Of a stretch of DNA of 64,000 nucleotides, positions 52,253 through 61,346 are shown piece after piece. The notes under the pieces are model-generated. The model saw nothing but the letters and a program-made list of their open reading frames with translations. It ran no database searches and was not told the origin of the DNA. The position numbers were made by a program, and so were the translations under genes. Numbering within the stretch: position 1 is the first letter of the stretch; each line of letters starts with the position of its first letter. This stretch comes from UBA1413 sp964461455 (GTDB lineage Bacteria; Bacteroidota; Bacteroidia; Bacteroidales; Prolixibacteraceae): NCBI GenBank assembly GCA_964461455.1, contig CAYWUJ010000010.1, forward strand, positions 12,079 through 76,078, given 5' to 3'.

Positions 52253-53102
52253 AATCGACCGCAAATCGGGATTCTGTTTCGGGGTCATCAACGCCATCAC
52301 CAAAGCAGAAGAGGAACTGGCCATCAACAAGACGATCTATTGTTTGGGCGACATCGTCCACAACGAAGGGGAAATCCGTCGCCTCAGGGATCAGGGAATG
52401 ATCACCATATCGAGGGAAGAGTATTTCACCATGAGCAATTGCAGGGTGCTGATCCGCGCCCATGGAGAACCTCCCGAGACTTACCGCCATGCCGAAGAAA
52501 ACAATATAGAACTGGTCGACGCCACCTGTCCCGTGGTTCTTCAGCTGCAGAGAAGAGTAAAAGCTTCCCACAAGCTCCTGGCCAGAAACAACGGACAACT
52601 TCTCTTTTTCGGAAAACCCGGCCACGCCGAAACCGTGGGCATCAGCGGACAAATTGACAACAAAGCCATTATCATCAAGTCGAAAGAAGATCTTGACAAG
52701 ATAGATTTTTCACGGCCCCTGGAGTTGTATTCCCAAACGACCATGCCCATCGGGGAGTTCAACGAGCTGGCCTCCCTTCTCAGGGAGCGTGCCGGAAGCC
52801 AGGGGCAGGTGACCATCAGGGATACCATCTGCCGGCAGGTGGCCAACAGGGGACCTCACCTGCAGGAATTCGCATCCCGTTTTGATGTGGTGATCTTCGT
52901 GGCAGGCCGCAAAAGCAGCAACGGCGCCGCTCTTTTCGACATCTGCCGGACGGTGAATCCCCGCACCTACCTGGTCGAAGATCCTTCGGAACTGCAGGTT
53001 TCCTGGCTCACCGGCGCTTCCTCCGCGGGAATCTGCGGGGCAACCTCTACCCCCCGGTGGCTCATGGAAAAAGTGGCCGCCGCAGTCATGGATCTCTGCT
53101 GA
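52242..53102 (+). CDS. ispH: 4-hydroxy-3-methylbut-2-enyl diphosphate reductase
   Basis: Last step of the non-mevalonate isoprenoid pathway, reducing HMBPP to IPP and DMAPP with a 4Fe-4S cluster. The three cluster cysteines are in GFCFGV (about residue 12), DATCPVV (about 96) and DTICRQ; substrate histidines are in DIVHNEGE and RAHGEPP. At 286 aa it is a compact family member. It overlaps cmk by 11 bases. Confidence 0.95.
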   Translation: MKIEIDRKSGFCFGVINAITKAEEELAINKTIYCLGDIVHNEGEIRRLRDQGMITISREEYFTMSNCRVLIRAHGEPPETYRHAEENNIELVDATCPVVLQLQRRVKASHKLLARNNGQLLFFGKPGHAETVGISGQIDNKAIIIKSKEDLDKIDFSRPLELYSQTTMPIGEFNELASLLRERAGSQGQVTIRDTICRQVANRGPHLQEFASRFDVVIFVAGRKSSNGAALFDICRTVNPRTYLVEDPSELQVSWLTGASSAGICGATSTPRWLMEKVAAAVMDLC

Positions 53103-53163
53103 ACTTTCCCTCCGATTCCCTTCCCGGGAAGCTCTGCCCGGCCTTTCCCTCCGTTAATATTAC

Positions 53164-53171
53164 TACCTTTG
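53164..53171 (+). promoter_or_regulatory. -7 promoter box TACCTTTG for priA
   Basis: Exact TAnnTTTG match 19 bases before the priA ATG, with TTTC at 53144-53147 as a possible -33 element, three bases closer than ideal. Confidence 0.5.
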
Positions 53172-53190
53172 CTGAACCAGGAACAGACCT

Positions 53191-55662
53191 ATGGCTCCCC
53201 TTTATGCTGACATCATCCTCCCCTTGCCGCTGCAGGAAATCTACACCTACAGGGTACCCCCGGCACTGGAATCCCAGGCAGCCCCGGGAATGAGGGTCAT
53301 CGTCCCCTTCGGTAAGAAGAAAAGTTATTCAGGCATCATCAGTACCCTGGGGGTTCAGCCGCCTCAAGAGGGAGAAATCAGGGAAATCACCACCCTGCTT
53401 GACGACACCCCGGTGGTGTGTGAGAAAAACCTGGAACTCTGGAAGTGGATGGCTGACTATTACATCTGTACGCCGGGCGATGTCATGAAAGCCGCCCTGC
53501 CCGGGGGTCTCAGGCTGGAAAGCGAAATGGTGGTGACCCTGACCCCCGGAGCCGACACCAGCACCCTGACCCCTAACGAAGCCGCCCACGCCCGGATGGC
53601 CGAAGGTACCAAAATAAGGGTGGGCGAAATAGAAACCCGCCTCCGCGGGGCGTTCTCCTTCCGTATCATCAAAAAACTGATAGAACAGGAAATCCTCATC
53701 CCCGGCGAAGAAGTGCGCGAAAAATATAAACCCCGGCAGGAGATTCTGGTGATCCCCCACCCTTCGGTGGCCGATCCCCAACGCTGGGAAGAAGCAGTGG
53801 CGGGGTTGCGTCAGGCCCCCCGGCAACAGGAACTCATGATTCACTTTGCCCGCGTGGCCGCACTCTTCACCCCCGGAAGCCCCGGAGAACTCCCCCGCAG
53901 GAAAGTGCTGGAAAATACCACCTTCAGCAATGCCCTGCTGCAGCAACTGGGTGCCCGCAATTTCCTGGCCTTCAGAACCCGGGAAATCCCCCGTCTCACC
54001 ATGGCCGCCGGTGAACAAACCAGCCTCAGCCTCCTCAATGACCCCCAACAGGCTGCCCTCCTGGAGATCAGAAAACATTTCCTCAAAAATAAGGTGGTTC
54101 TGCTCCACGGCATTACCGCCAGCGGAAAAACGGAGATTTACATCCATCTCATCGGGGAGGCCCTGGCTGCCGGGAAACAGGTGCTGTACCTGGTTCCTGA
54201 GATCTCCCTGACCCCCCAGATCGTCACCCGGCTCCTCAGGGTGTTCGGGGGCAGAACAGGGATCTACCACTCCCGCATGAGCGACGCCGAACGGGTGGAA
54301 GTGTGGAATAAGGTCCTGGCCTTTGGCACCTCGGGCGACACCTCCTGCCAGGTGGTCCTGGGAGCCCGCAGCGCCCTCTTTCTCCCCTTTTCACGCCTGG
54401 GGCTCCTCGTCGTCGACGAGGAACATGAACATTCCTACAAGCAGAGCGACCCGGCACCCCGCTATCATGCCCGCGATATGGCGGTGGTGGCCGCCATGCA
54501 ACACCAGGCCCCCGTCCTCCTGGGGTCGGCCACCCCCTCGTTCGAATCATACAGAAACGCCATGACGGGAAAATACGGACTCGTCACCCTCTCGCGGCGC
54601 CATGGACATGCCGGACTCCCCGCCATCATCGTTGCCGACCTGCTGCAGGCCCGCAAACGACGCCTGATGAAATCACTGCTGACCCCGGAACTACACTCCC
54701 TGATGACAGAAGCCCTCGGCAAAGGAGAACAGGTGATCCTCTTCCAGAACAGAAGAGGGTACTCCCCCTATGTGGAATGCCACGACTGCGGGTGGATCCC
54801 CGGATGCCGCCATTGCGACGTCAGCCTTACCTACCACAGAAAAGAGAATAGCCTGGTATGCCACTACTGCGGATACCGGGAACCCCTCCCCAAAACCTGC
54901 GGGAAATGTGCATCGGCAGATATCCGCAACCGCGGCTTCGGCACCGAAAAAGTGGAAGAGGAAATCGCCCTTCTCTTTCCCGGGGCAGTGATCACCCGCA
55001 TGGACATGGACACCACGCGGTCAAAAAACGCCTTCGACCGCATCATCCACCAGCTGGAATCGGGAAAAACCGATATTCTGATAGGCACCCAGATGGTCAC
55101 CAAGGGTCTCGACTTCGAAAAAGTAAGCGTGGTAGGCATCCTCAATGCCGATAATCTCTTCAGTTATCCCGACTTCCGGGCCTACGAGAGGGCTTTTCAG
55201 CTGCTGGTGCAGGTCAGCGGCCGCCCGGGAAGAAGCTCCCACCAGGGGGTCGTGGTTCTGCAAACCACCAATCCTGCACACCCCGTGATTGAATTCGTTA
55301 AAAACCTCGACTACGACGGCCTCTTCAAGGCCCTTATGCCCGAAAGAAAACTCTTCCGCTATCCGCCATGGTACCGGTTGGTACGGGTTGTTGTCAAGCA
55401 CAAGGATTCAGGAAGGGCAGAAAATGCCGCCAGCGCCCTGGCGCAATACTTAAACCGCGGGAAAAACCTCGTGGTCCTGGGCCCCGAAAGCCCCGTGGTG
55501 GGAAGGGTCAACCTGTGGCATATCCGCGAAATCTGGCTCAAGGTGCCCCGTGACCTCTCACCGGCCTCCCTGCGTGAAACCATCACCGCCGCTATCGCCG
55601 CTACCCGTCAGATCACAGGGAACAGCAGCGTGAACATACAAACCGATGTCGACGCCTTCTGA
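53191..55662 (+). CDS. priA: Primosomal protein N' (replication restart helicase)
   Basis: An 823-aa DNA helicase that reloads the replisome at stalled forks. An N-terminal 3'-DNA-binding domain covers about 5-105. Walker A is GITASGKT (307-314), Walker B is VVDEEHEH, and eight cysteines in CHDCGWIPGCRHCDVS and CHYCG to CGKC form the two zinc sites. The helicase C domain follows with GTQMVTKGLDF. The length is slightly above E. coli PriA. It stands alone between ispH and the heptose kinase, with its own promoter box. Confidence 0.95.
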   Translation: MAPLYADIILPLPLQEIYTYRVPPALESQAAPGMRVIVPFGKKKSYSGIISTLGVQPPQEGEIREITTLLDDTPVVCEKNLELWKWMADYYICTPGDVMKAALPGGLRLESEMVVTLTPGADTSTLTPNEAAHARMAEGTKIRVGEIETRLRGAFSFRIIKKLIEQEILIPGEEVREKYKPRQEILVIPHPSVADPQRWEEAVAGLRQAPRQQELMIHFARVAALFTPGSPGELPRRKVLENTTFSNALLQQLGARNFLAFRTREIPRLTMAAGEQTSLSLLNDPQQAALLEIRKHFLKNKVVLLHGITASGKTEIYIHLIGEALAAGKQVLYLVPEISLTPQIVTRLLRVFGGRTGIYHSRMSDAERVEVWNKVLAFGTSGDTSCQVVLGARSALFLPFSRLGLLVVDEEHEHSYKQSDPAPRYHARDMAVVAAMQHQAPVLLGSATPSFESYRNAMTGKYGLVTLSRRHGHAGLPAIIVADLLQARKRRLMKSLLTPELHSLMTEALGKGEQVILFQNRRGYSPYVECHDCGWIPGCRHCDVSLTYHRKENSLVCHYCGYREPLPKTCGKCASADIRNRGFGTEKVEEEIALLFPGAVITRMDMDTTRSKNAFDRIIHQLESGKTDILIGTQMVTKGLDFEKVSVVGILNADNLFSYPDFRAYERAFQLLVQVSGRPGRSSHQGVVVLQTTNPAHPVIEFVKNLDYDGLFKALMPERKLFRYPPWYRLVRVVVKHKDSGRAENAASALAQYLNRGKNLVVLGPESPVVGRVNLWHIREIWLKVPRDLSPASLRETITAAIAATRQITGNSSVNIQTDVDAF

Positions 55663-55719
55663 ATGTGTAACTTTCCCTCCTTTTGAGCGCAATTTATGGC
55701 TTTAGTCAACGTAAATTTC

Positions 55720-55727
55720 TACATTTG
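55720..55727 (+). promoter_or_regulatory. -7 promoter box TACATTTG for the heptose kinase
   Basis: Exact TAnnTTTG match 20 bases before the GTG at 55748, which supports that start. Confidence 0.5.
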
Positions 55728-55747
55728 CATTTTTAAAACATGAGGTT

Positions 55748-56743
55748 GTGAATGTGCAGGAAGTAGAAAAGCTTTTCGGTCAGTTCAAGAATATCACCGC
55801 CCTGGTCATCGGCGATGCCATGGTCGACAGCTACCTGTGGGGAAAAGTGGAACGGGTCTCCCCGGAAGCCCCCATTCCCATCGTGTCAGTCACCAATAAG
55901 GAGAACCGCCTGGGAGGCGCGGCCAACGTCTCCCTGAACCTGCAGGCCCTGGGAGCTACCCCCCTGCTCTTCTCAGTCACCGGTGATGACGAAAAAGGCC
56001 GGAAATTCCGCAAACTCATGGAGAAGAACAACCTCCCGGCCGAAGGGATTTTCGTCGACCCCCAAAGGATCACCACCGTCAAAAGCAGGATCATATGCAA
56101 CGGACAGCATATCGCACGCATCGACGAAGAATCCACCGAATTCATCGACTCCGCCCTGGAAATGATGATATTCAACGCCATTCACCGCACCATAGAAAGC
56201 AGGAAAATCGACGTGATCATCATTGTTGATTACGACAAAGGAATGATCACCCCCACCCTGTTTGAAAAGGTACACGCCCTGGCCCGCGAAAAGAAAATCT
56301 TCGTCGCCGTGGATCCTAAAAAGAGAAATTTTCACCTCTATCACGAAGTCGACCTCTTCAAGCCCAACTTCAAGGAATTTGTGGAGGGAACAGGCAAGCC
56401 CATCCGCAAAGGAGACCTGGAAATCCTCAAAAAGACGGCCGAAGATTATAAAAAGGACAAGTCCTTCAAGCTGATTTTCATCACCCTCTCGGAACTTGGG
56501 GTTTTCATCAGCAACGGAGTGAGCCAGACTTATTATCCTGCTGAGATCCGCTATATCGCCGATGTTTCGGGAGCCGGCGACACCGTCCTCTCAGTGGCCA
56601 GCCTCTGTCTGGCGTCCCACACCCCTCCCCACATGATGGCGTTGCTTTCCAACATGGCGGGCGGACTGGTATGCGAGCAGGTGGGTGTGGTGCCCATCAA
56701 CCGGGAAAGATTCAAAAAAGAGATGGAGAAATCAAAATTCTGA
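55748..56743 (+). CDS. rfaE1: D-glycero-beta-D-manno-heptose-7-phosphate kinase, PfkB type
   Basis: Phosphorylates heptose-7-phosphate for LPS inner-core ADP-heptose. The 331-aa PfkB kinase has DAMVDSYLWG near 23-32, the RLGGAANVSLNLQALG substrate region (about 54-69) and VSGAGDTVLS with the catalytic Asp. Only the kinase half is present; the adenylyltransferase domain of bifunctional HldE is absent. The start is GTG at 55748: the two ATGs nearby (55740 and 55752) are out of frame and close within a few codons, the first giving a four-codon ORF whose TGA overlaps the GTG. Confidence 0.85.
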   Translation: MNVQEVEKLFGQFKNITALVIGDAMVDSYLWGKVERVSPEAPIPIVSVTNKENRLGGAANVSLNLQALGATPLLFSVTGDDEKGRKFRKLMEKNNLPAEGIFVDPQRITTVKSRIICNGQHIARIDEESTEFIDSALEMMIFNAIHRTIESRKIDVIIIVDYDKGMITPTLFEKVHALAREKKIFVAVDPKKRNFHLYHEVDLFKPNFKEFVEGTGKPIRKGDLEILKKTAEDYKKDKSFKLIFITLSELGVFISNGVSQTYYPAEIRYIADVSGAGDTVLSVASLCLASHTPPHMMALLSNMAGGLVCEQVGVVPINRERFKKEMEKSKF

Positions 56744-56812
56744 CCCGCCACGGGTTCCCTGCAGGCAGGTAATTACCTGAGTCACCGCCACCCCCGGTTA
56801 GGGAGAAAATAT

Positions 56813-56820
56813 TAACTTTG
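56813..56820 (+). promoter_or_regulatory. -7 promoter box TAACTTTG for parAB
   Basis: Exact TAnnTTTG match 22 bases before the parA ATG. Confidence 0.5.
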
Positions 56821-56842
56821 ACGCCTCAATTGAAACAGTTTT

Positions 56843-57643
56843 ATGGGTAAAATTATAGCTTTGGCCAACCAGAAGGGAGGCGTCGGTAAAACCACCACCA
56901 CCATCAATCTGGCCGCCAGCCTTGCGGTGCTCGAAAAGAGAGTCCTGGTCATCGACGCCGATCCCCAGGCCAACGCCACCTCAGGATTCGGGTTTGACCT
57001 GAAGACCATCAAAACCAGTATATACGAAGCGATTGTCGATGAGATCGACGTCAGGAAGATCATTCTCACCACAGGCGTCGCCAACCTCGACCTCATCCCG
57101 TCACATATCGACCTGGTAGGAGCCGAAATCGAAATGCTCAACCTCCCCAACAGGGAAATGGTGCTCAAACACACCATCGGGGATGTCAAGGAAGATTACG
57201 ATTTCATCCTGATCGACTGTTCTCCCTCTCTGGGACTGATCACGGTAAATGCCCTGACCGCTGCCGACTCGGTGATCATCCCCGTACAGTGCGAGTATTT
57301 CGCCCTCGAAGGCCTCGGAAAACTGCTCAACACCATCAAAATTATCCAGAACCGCCTTAACCCGAGGCTGGAAATCGAAGGGTTTCTGCTGACCATGTAC
57401 GATTCCCGTCTCAACTTGTCAAACCAGGTCTACGAAGAGGTCAAGCGCCACTTCCAGGACATGGTCTTTGACACGGTGATTCAGCGGAATGTCAAACTGA
57501 GCGAAGCCCCCAGCTATGGAAAACCAGTGGTGCTTTATGATGCCAGTTCCCGGGGTGCCATCAGCCATATGAACCTGGCCCGGGAAATCCTTCAGCGCAA
57601 CGACATGACCAGCCTGCGACAGACCGAAAAAAACATCAACTAA
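56843..57643 (+). CDS. parA: Chromosome-partitioning ATPase ParA/Soj
   Basis: A 266-aa deviant Walker ATPase that moves ParB-bound origin DNA. NQKGGVGKTTTTINLA (residues 9-24) is the Walker A with signature Lys11, and FILIDCSPSLG the Walker B region. The length is that of chromosomal ParA without an N-terminal operator-binding HTH, so it is not plasmid type Ia. parB follows 11 bases later. Clear parS sites (TGTTTCACGTGAAACA-like) were not seen around the genes. Confidence 0.95.
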   Translation: MGKIIALANQKGGVGKTTTTINLAASLAVLEKRVLVIDADPQANATSGFGFDLKTIKTSIYEAIVDEIDVRKIILTTGVANLDLIPSHIDLVGAEIEMLNLPNREMVLKHTIGDVKEDYDFILIDCSPSLGLITVNALTAADSVIIPVQCEYFALEGLGKLLNTIKIIQNRLNPRLEIEGFLLTMYDSRLNLSNQVYEEVKRHFQDMVFDTVIQRNVKLSEAPSYGKPVVLYDASSRGAISHMNLAREILQRNDMTSLRQTEKNIN

Positions 57644-57654
57644 CATCCTGAAAA

Positions 57655-58530
57655 ATGGGAAAAAGAAATGTATTGGGAAGAGGCCTGGGTGCCCTGATCG
57701 ATGATGCCGATATCATCAAGGAACAAATATCAGGAATCGCCGAAATCGAACTGAGCAGGATAGAGGCCAACCCTTTCCAGCCCCGCACCACCTTTGACCA
57801 GGAAAAACTCGAGGAGCTCTCGGCATCGATCAGGGAAATAGGACTGATCCAACCCATCACCCTGCGTAAAAGCGGCGACGGCAGATACCAGATCATCACC
57901 GGAGAAAGACGTTTCAGGGCATCCCAGATGGCTGGGCTCTACAAAATCCCCGCGTTCATCAGGGAAGCCGGCAACGACGCCATGCTGGAAATGGCCCTGG
58001 TGGAAAACATCCAGCGCGAAGACCTCAATCCCATCGAGATCTCCCTGAGCTACCAGCGCCTCATCGACGAATGCAGCCTCACCCAGGAAACCCTCAGCAC
58101 CCGCGTCGGCAAAAAACGATCGACCGTGGCCAACTACCTCAGACTCCTCAGGCTTCCCGCGATAGTACAGAAGGGCCTCCGGGAAAAACAAATCTCCGTA
58201 GGCCACGCCAAAGCCCTGGTCAACATCGATGAAAACGATATCCAGGTGGCCCTTTTCAACCAAATCATCCGCCATGACTACTCGGTACGTAAAATCGAGG
58301 AAATCGTCAGGGAAATGAACGAAAGGGAAAATGCCCCCCAGGAAGGGAAAAGGGATAAGGAACCCTTTCCCGCCCACCTGCTCCCCATCAAGGAACTGAT
58401 TGACAGCGCCATACCCCTGCCGGTAAAATTCTCGGCCAACAACGGCGGAAAAGGAAAAATCGTCATCTCCTTCAAAAATGAAGCCGACCTCCGGAAAATT
58501 GTTAAAATTCTTGAAAACGGGAATAAGTAG
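57655..58530 (+). CDS. parB: Chromosome-partitioning protein ParB/Spo0J
   Basis: A 291-aa CTPase clamp that loads at parS sites. The N-terminal KRNVLGRGLGALI box precedes the ParB/Srx domain (about 33-125, with the CTP-binding GERRFRAS at about 81-88), a KorB-like HTH (about 130-190, LTQETLSTRVGKKRSTVANYLRLL) and a C-terminal dimerisation domain (about 240-291). It is cotranscribed with parA; the DUF5683 gene follows 58 bases later with its own promoter box. Confidence 0.95.
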   Translation: MGKRNVLGRGLGALIDDADIIKEQISGIAEIELSRIEANPFQPRTTFDQEKLEELSASIREIGLIQPITLRKSGDGRYQIITGERRFRASQMAGLYKIPAFIREAGNDAMLEMALVENIQREDLNPIEISLSYQRLIDECSLTQETLSTRVGKKRSTVANYLRLLRLPAIVQKGLREKQISVGHAKALVNIDENDIQVALFNQIIRHDYSVRKIEEIVREMNERENAPQEGKRDKEPFPAHLLPIKELIDSAIPLPVKFSANNGGKGKIVISFKNEADLRKIVKILENGNK

Positions 58531-58563
58531 GGGCCCAGACCGTTCCTTTTAACGGCAATCTGC

Positions 58564-58571
58564 TAATTTTG
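58564..58571 (+). promoter_or_regulatory. -7 promoter box TAATTTTG for the DUF5683 gene
   Basis: Exact TAnnTTTG match 17 bases before the GTG at 58589 and 62 before the next in-frame ATG; the standard spacing favours the GTG. Confidence 0.45.
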
Positions 58572-58588
58572 CCAGAAAACCAGGAATT

Positions 58589-59593
58589 GTGACCAAAACA
58601 GCCAGGGAGGTAAAAATAGGTTTCATCATAGGTATGTTTTTTTTGTGGTCAGGGTGGATCCCCTCCGCAGAAGGAAACCCTGCCCCACCGGCTGTCGGCG
58701 GCAACCACCGGGCTTCCCCCGGAACCACCCTCCTGCCCGGCCTTCATCCCTCTTGTGCACTTCCTGAGGAGTGCCTGACCACCACAGCCCTTTATTCCGG
58801 AGAAACAACCGCCCCTTCGTTTTTGCATGGCGACTCTCTCCACACCTTCCGTCTGGGCAGAGATACCATTCCCCGGGAAATGGCCCCGACACTCCTTCCG
58901 GGGAAGGATTCCCTCACGGAGGTCCGCATCCTTGAGAGAGCACTACAGGGGGATGACACCCTCCAAAATGAACAGATGAACGGAGATACCCTCCTTCGTA
59001 CCCCCATTTTTCTGACCGATTCCCTGGCCGGGGACCCCGCCCTGCAGGACGACACTGCGACCCTTACCTACAAAGGAAAGAAAATCCTCCCCACGGAAGG
59101 AGAACTCCACTCCCCCAGGAGAGCCTCCATCTATTCCGCCATCCTGCCGGGTCTGGGACAGGCATACAACAAAAAATACTGGAAAATACCCATCATCTAC
59201 GGTGGCTTTGCAGCCTTTGGCTACTTCATTGGATGGAATAACAGGAACTTCACCACGGCACGGCAGGCCTATAGCGACCTCACCGACACCATCCCCGGAA
59301 CCGACTCCTATATGAGGCTGGAGCAGATCATCTATTATGACCTGAGCAAGGATTCCGATGTGGCCAGCCTGAAGCAGGGACTTATCTCAAGCCAGAATTA
59401 CTACAGGCGGAACCGTGACCTGCTGATCATCATCACCGCAGCCTTCTATGGCCTCAACATCATCGATGCCAGCGTCGACGCCCATTTTTTCAACTTCGAC
59501 ATCAGCGATGACCTCTCCCTGAAATGGGAACCCGTGATCCGCAGGACGCAAAACCAAAACATTTTTTGCTTAAATTGCACCTTCCGTTTTTAG
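58589..59593 (+). CDS. DUF5683 domain envelope protein
   Basis: A 334-aa protein with a hydrophobic N-terminal segment (about 9-22), a low-complexity, Thr/Leu/Asp-rich stretch (30-165) with no recognisable fold, and a C-terminal DUF5683 domain (about 170-334) beginning SPRRASIYSAILPGLGQAYN, which contains one or two membrane helices. The start is taken as GTG at 58589 because of promoter spacing; ATG at 58634 is an alternative. It lies between parB and mltD, a conserved order in Bacteroidota, but its function is not known. Confidence 0.8.
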   Translation: MTKTAREVKIGFIIGMFFLWSGWIPSAEGNPAPPAVGGNHRASPGTTLLPGLHPSCALPEECLTTTALYSGETTAPSFLHGDSLHTFRLGRDTIPREMAPTLLPGKDSLTEVRILERALQGDDTLQNEQMNGDTLLRTPIFLTDSLAGDPALQDDTATLTYKGKKILPTEGELHSPRRASIYSAILPGLGQAYNKKYWKIPIIYGGFAAFGYFIGWNNRNFTTARQAYSDLTDTIPGTDSYMRLEQIIYYDLSKDSDVASLKQGLISSQNYYRRNRDLLIIITAAFYGLNIIDASVDAHFFNFDISDDLSLKWEPVIRRTQNQNIFCLNCTFRF

Positions 59594-59626
59594 ACTATCC
59601 ACTGACAACAAAACAGAAAAATTAAG

Positions 59627-61336
59627 ATGAGAATCGTTCAAAGAACGCTATTACTTGCCCTCCTGCTGGTTACCGCCACCCTCCCATCTTATGCCTATGG
59701 CAACAGGGGTGACAATATCAGGAAGATAGGCCAATTTGTAGTGCTGGCCCTTGACACTTCCGAGGCACAGACCATCTACCTGGAACCCGACGAAATCGGC
59801 AGGGCTGTCTTCAATGAAAAACTCGATGACCTGGTCAGCAGCTGGTATATCAACAATATTTTCCTGTCAGAAAAGGTAGACGCCGATTTCACCCTGCAGC
59901 GCCACATCGTGCTTCCCGATTCGGTGCTGATAGCCAGGCTTAAGAAGGCCGAGGCGGCGGTGCCGCTCTCCTACAATGCTGTGGTTCGCGACTATATCGA
60001 GATGTACACCACACGAAGACCCACACAGGTAGAGATCATGCTGGGCCTTTCGGCTTATTACTTTCCCTTTTTTGAAGAGATTTTCGACAAATATGAGTTA
60101 CCCCACGAGCTGAAGTATCTGGCCATCATAGAATCGGCGCTGAATCCCCGGGCGGTTTCCCGGGTCGGAGCCATGGGGCTCTGGCAGTTCATGCTGGGAA
60201 CGGCCAAGGGCCTGAACCTGGAGATCTCCACTTTCATCGATGAACGGCGTGACGTGCTCAAATCGACCGATGCCGCCGCCAGATATCTCAAACAGCTCTA
60301 CAATGTATATCAGGACTGGCACCTGGTGATTGCGGCCTATAACTGCGGACCGGGAAATGTCAACAAGGCCATCACCCGGGCAGGCGGAAAAACCGACTAC
60401 TGGCAGATTTACTATGCCCTTCCCCGCGAAACCCGCGGTTACGTGCCGGCTTATATCGCCGCCACATATGTGATGAACTACTACCGCGAGCACCAGATGA
60501 CCCCCCGTTACCCCTCCATGCCGCTGAATACCGACACCATCATGGTCAACCAGCTCATCAACCTGCAGCAGATCGCCGCCAACCTGGCCATCGACCTGGA
60601 AGGACTACGCGACCTCAATCCTCTTTTCCGGATGGACATCATCCCCGGATCCCCTGAAAAAGCATACCCCCTGCGCATTCCCGTAGAACTGGTCTCCGAT
60701 TTCATCACTAATTCCGATACTATTTACAACCACCAAAGGGAGGTCCATTTCCCCGATAATACGGTAGTCACCCCCAACACGTCTTCCTCGCGCTCAGCCA
60801 CGGCATCTGCGGGCTCTTCACCCGAAGGAAAAAGCAGAATTACCTATACCGTTAAAAAGGGCGACAATCCCGGATATATCGCCAAGTGGTTCAACGTGAA
60901 CATCAACGACCTGAGGAGCTGGAACAACATCAGGCGCAATATGATCAAAACAGGGCAGCGGCTGACGATTTACGTTCCGGAAGATAAAACAGATTATTAC
61001 AAAAAGGTCAATAATCTCTCCTTCAGTGCCAAACAGGCCATGATAGGAAAACCAGCCACGGAGAACCAGGTGGCAGAAGCCCGGACTACGGAAAGCGGTA
61101 CCACTGCCGGCAGCGGACAAAAGGCAGCTTCAGGGAGTGATAATTCGCAGCTGGCCACTACGATGGCCACCAGCGGGGACTTTGAATACTATACGGTGAA
61201 AAAGGGAGATAACCTGTGGACCATCGCCCGCAAGTACCCGGGAATTTCCAACACCGACATCATGAAGCTCAACAACATCACCGATGTGAAGAACCTCCGT
61301 GCCGGCCAGAAGCTGAAAATCAGACCCAAGGGCTGA
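59627..61336 (+). CDS. mltD: MltD-type lytic transglycosylase with two LysM domains
   Basis: Cleaves peptidoglycan glycan strands between MurNAc and GlcNAc, forming 1,6-anhydro ends. The 569-aa protein has a signal peptide (about 1-24), an SLT domain (about 140-290) with catalytic Glu in IESALNPRAVSRVGAMGLWQ and the segment AAYNCGPGNVNKA, then two LysM modules (about 404-448, YTVKKGDNPGYIAKWF; and 522-567, YTVKKGDNLWTIARKY) linked by a Ser/Thr/Gly-rich spacer. It probably acts in the periplasm. It ends 10 bases from the convergent sucD stop. Confidence 0.93.
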   Translation: MRIVQRTLLLALLLVTATLPSYAYGNRGDNIRKIGQFVVLALDTSEAQTIYLEPDEIGRAVFNEKLDDLVSSWYINNIFLSEKVDADFTLQRHIVLPDSVLIARLKKAEAAVPLSYNAVVRDYIEMYTTRRPTQVEIMLGLSAYYFPFFEEIFDKYELPHELKYLAIIESALNPRAVSRVGAMGLWQFMLGTAKGLNLEISTFIDERRDVLKSTDAAARYLKQLYNVYQDWHLVIAAYNCGPGNVNKAITRAGGKTDYWQIYYALPRETRGYVPAYIAATYVMNYYREHQMTPRYPSMPLNTDTIMVNQLINLQQIAANLAIDLEGLRDLNPLFRMDIIPGSPEKAYPLRIPVELVSDFITNSDTIYNHQREVHFPDNTVVTPNTSSSRSATASAGSSPEGKSRITYTVKKGDNPGYIAKWFNVNINDLRSWNNIRRNMIKTGQRLTIYVPEDKTDYYKKVNNLSFSAKQAMIGKPATENQVAEARTTESGTTAGSGQKAASGSDNSQLATTMATSGDFEYYTVKKGDNLWTIARKYPGISNTDIMKLNNITDVKNLRAGQKLKIRPKG

Positions 61337-61346
61337 TCACATCTGA

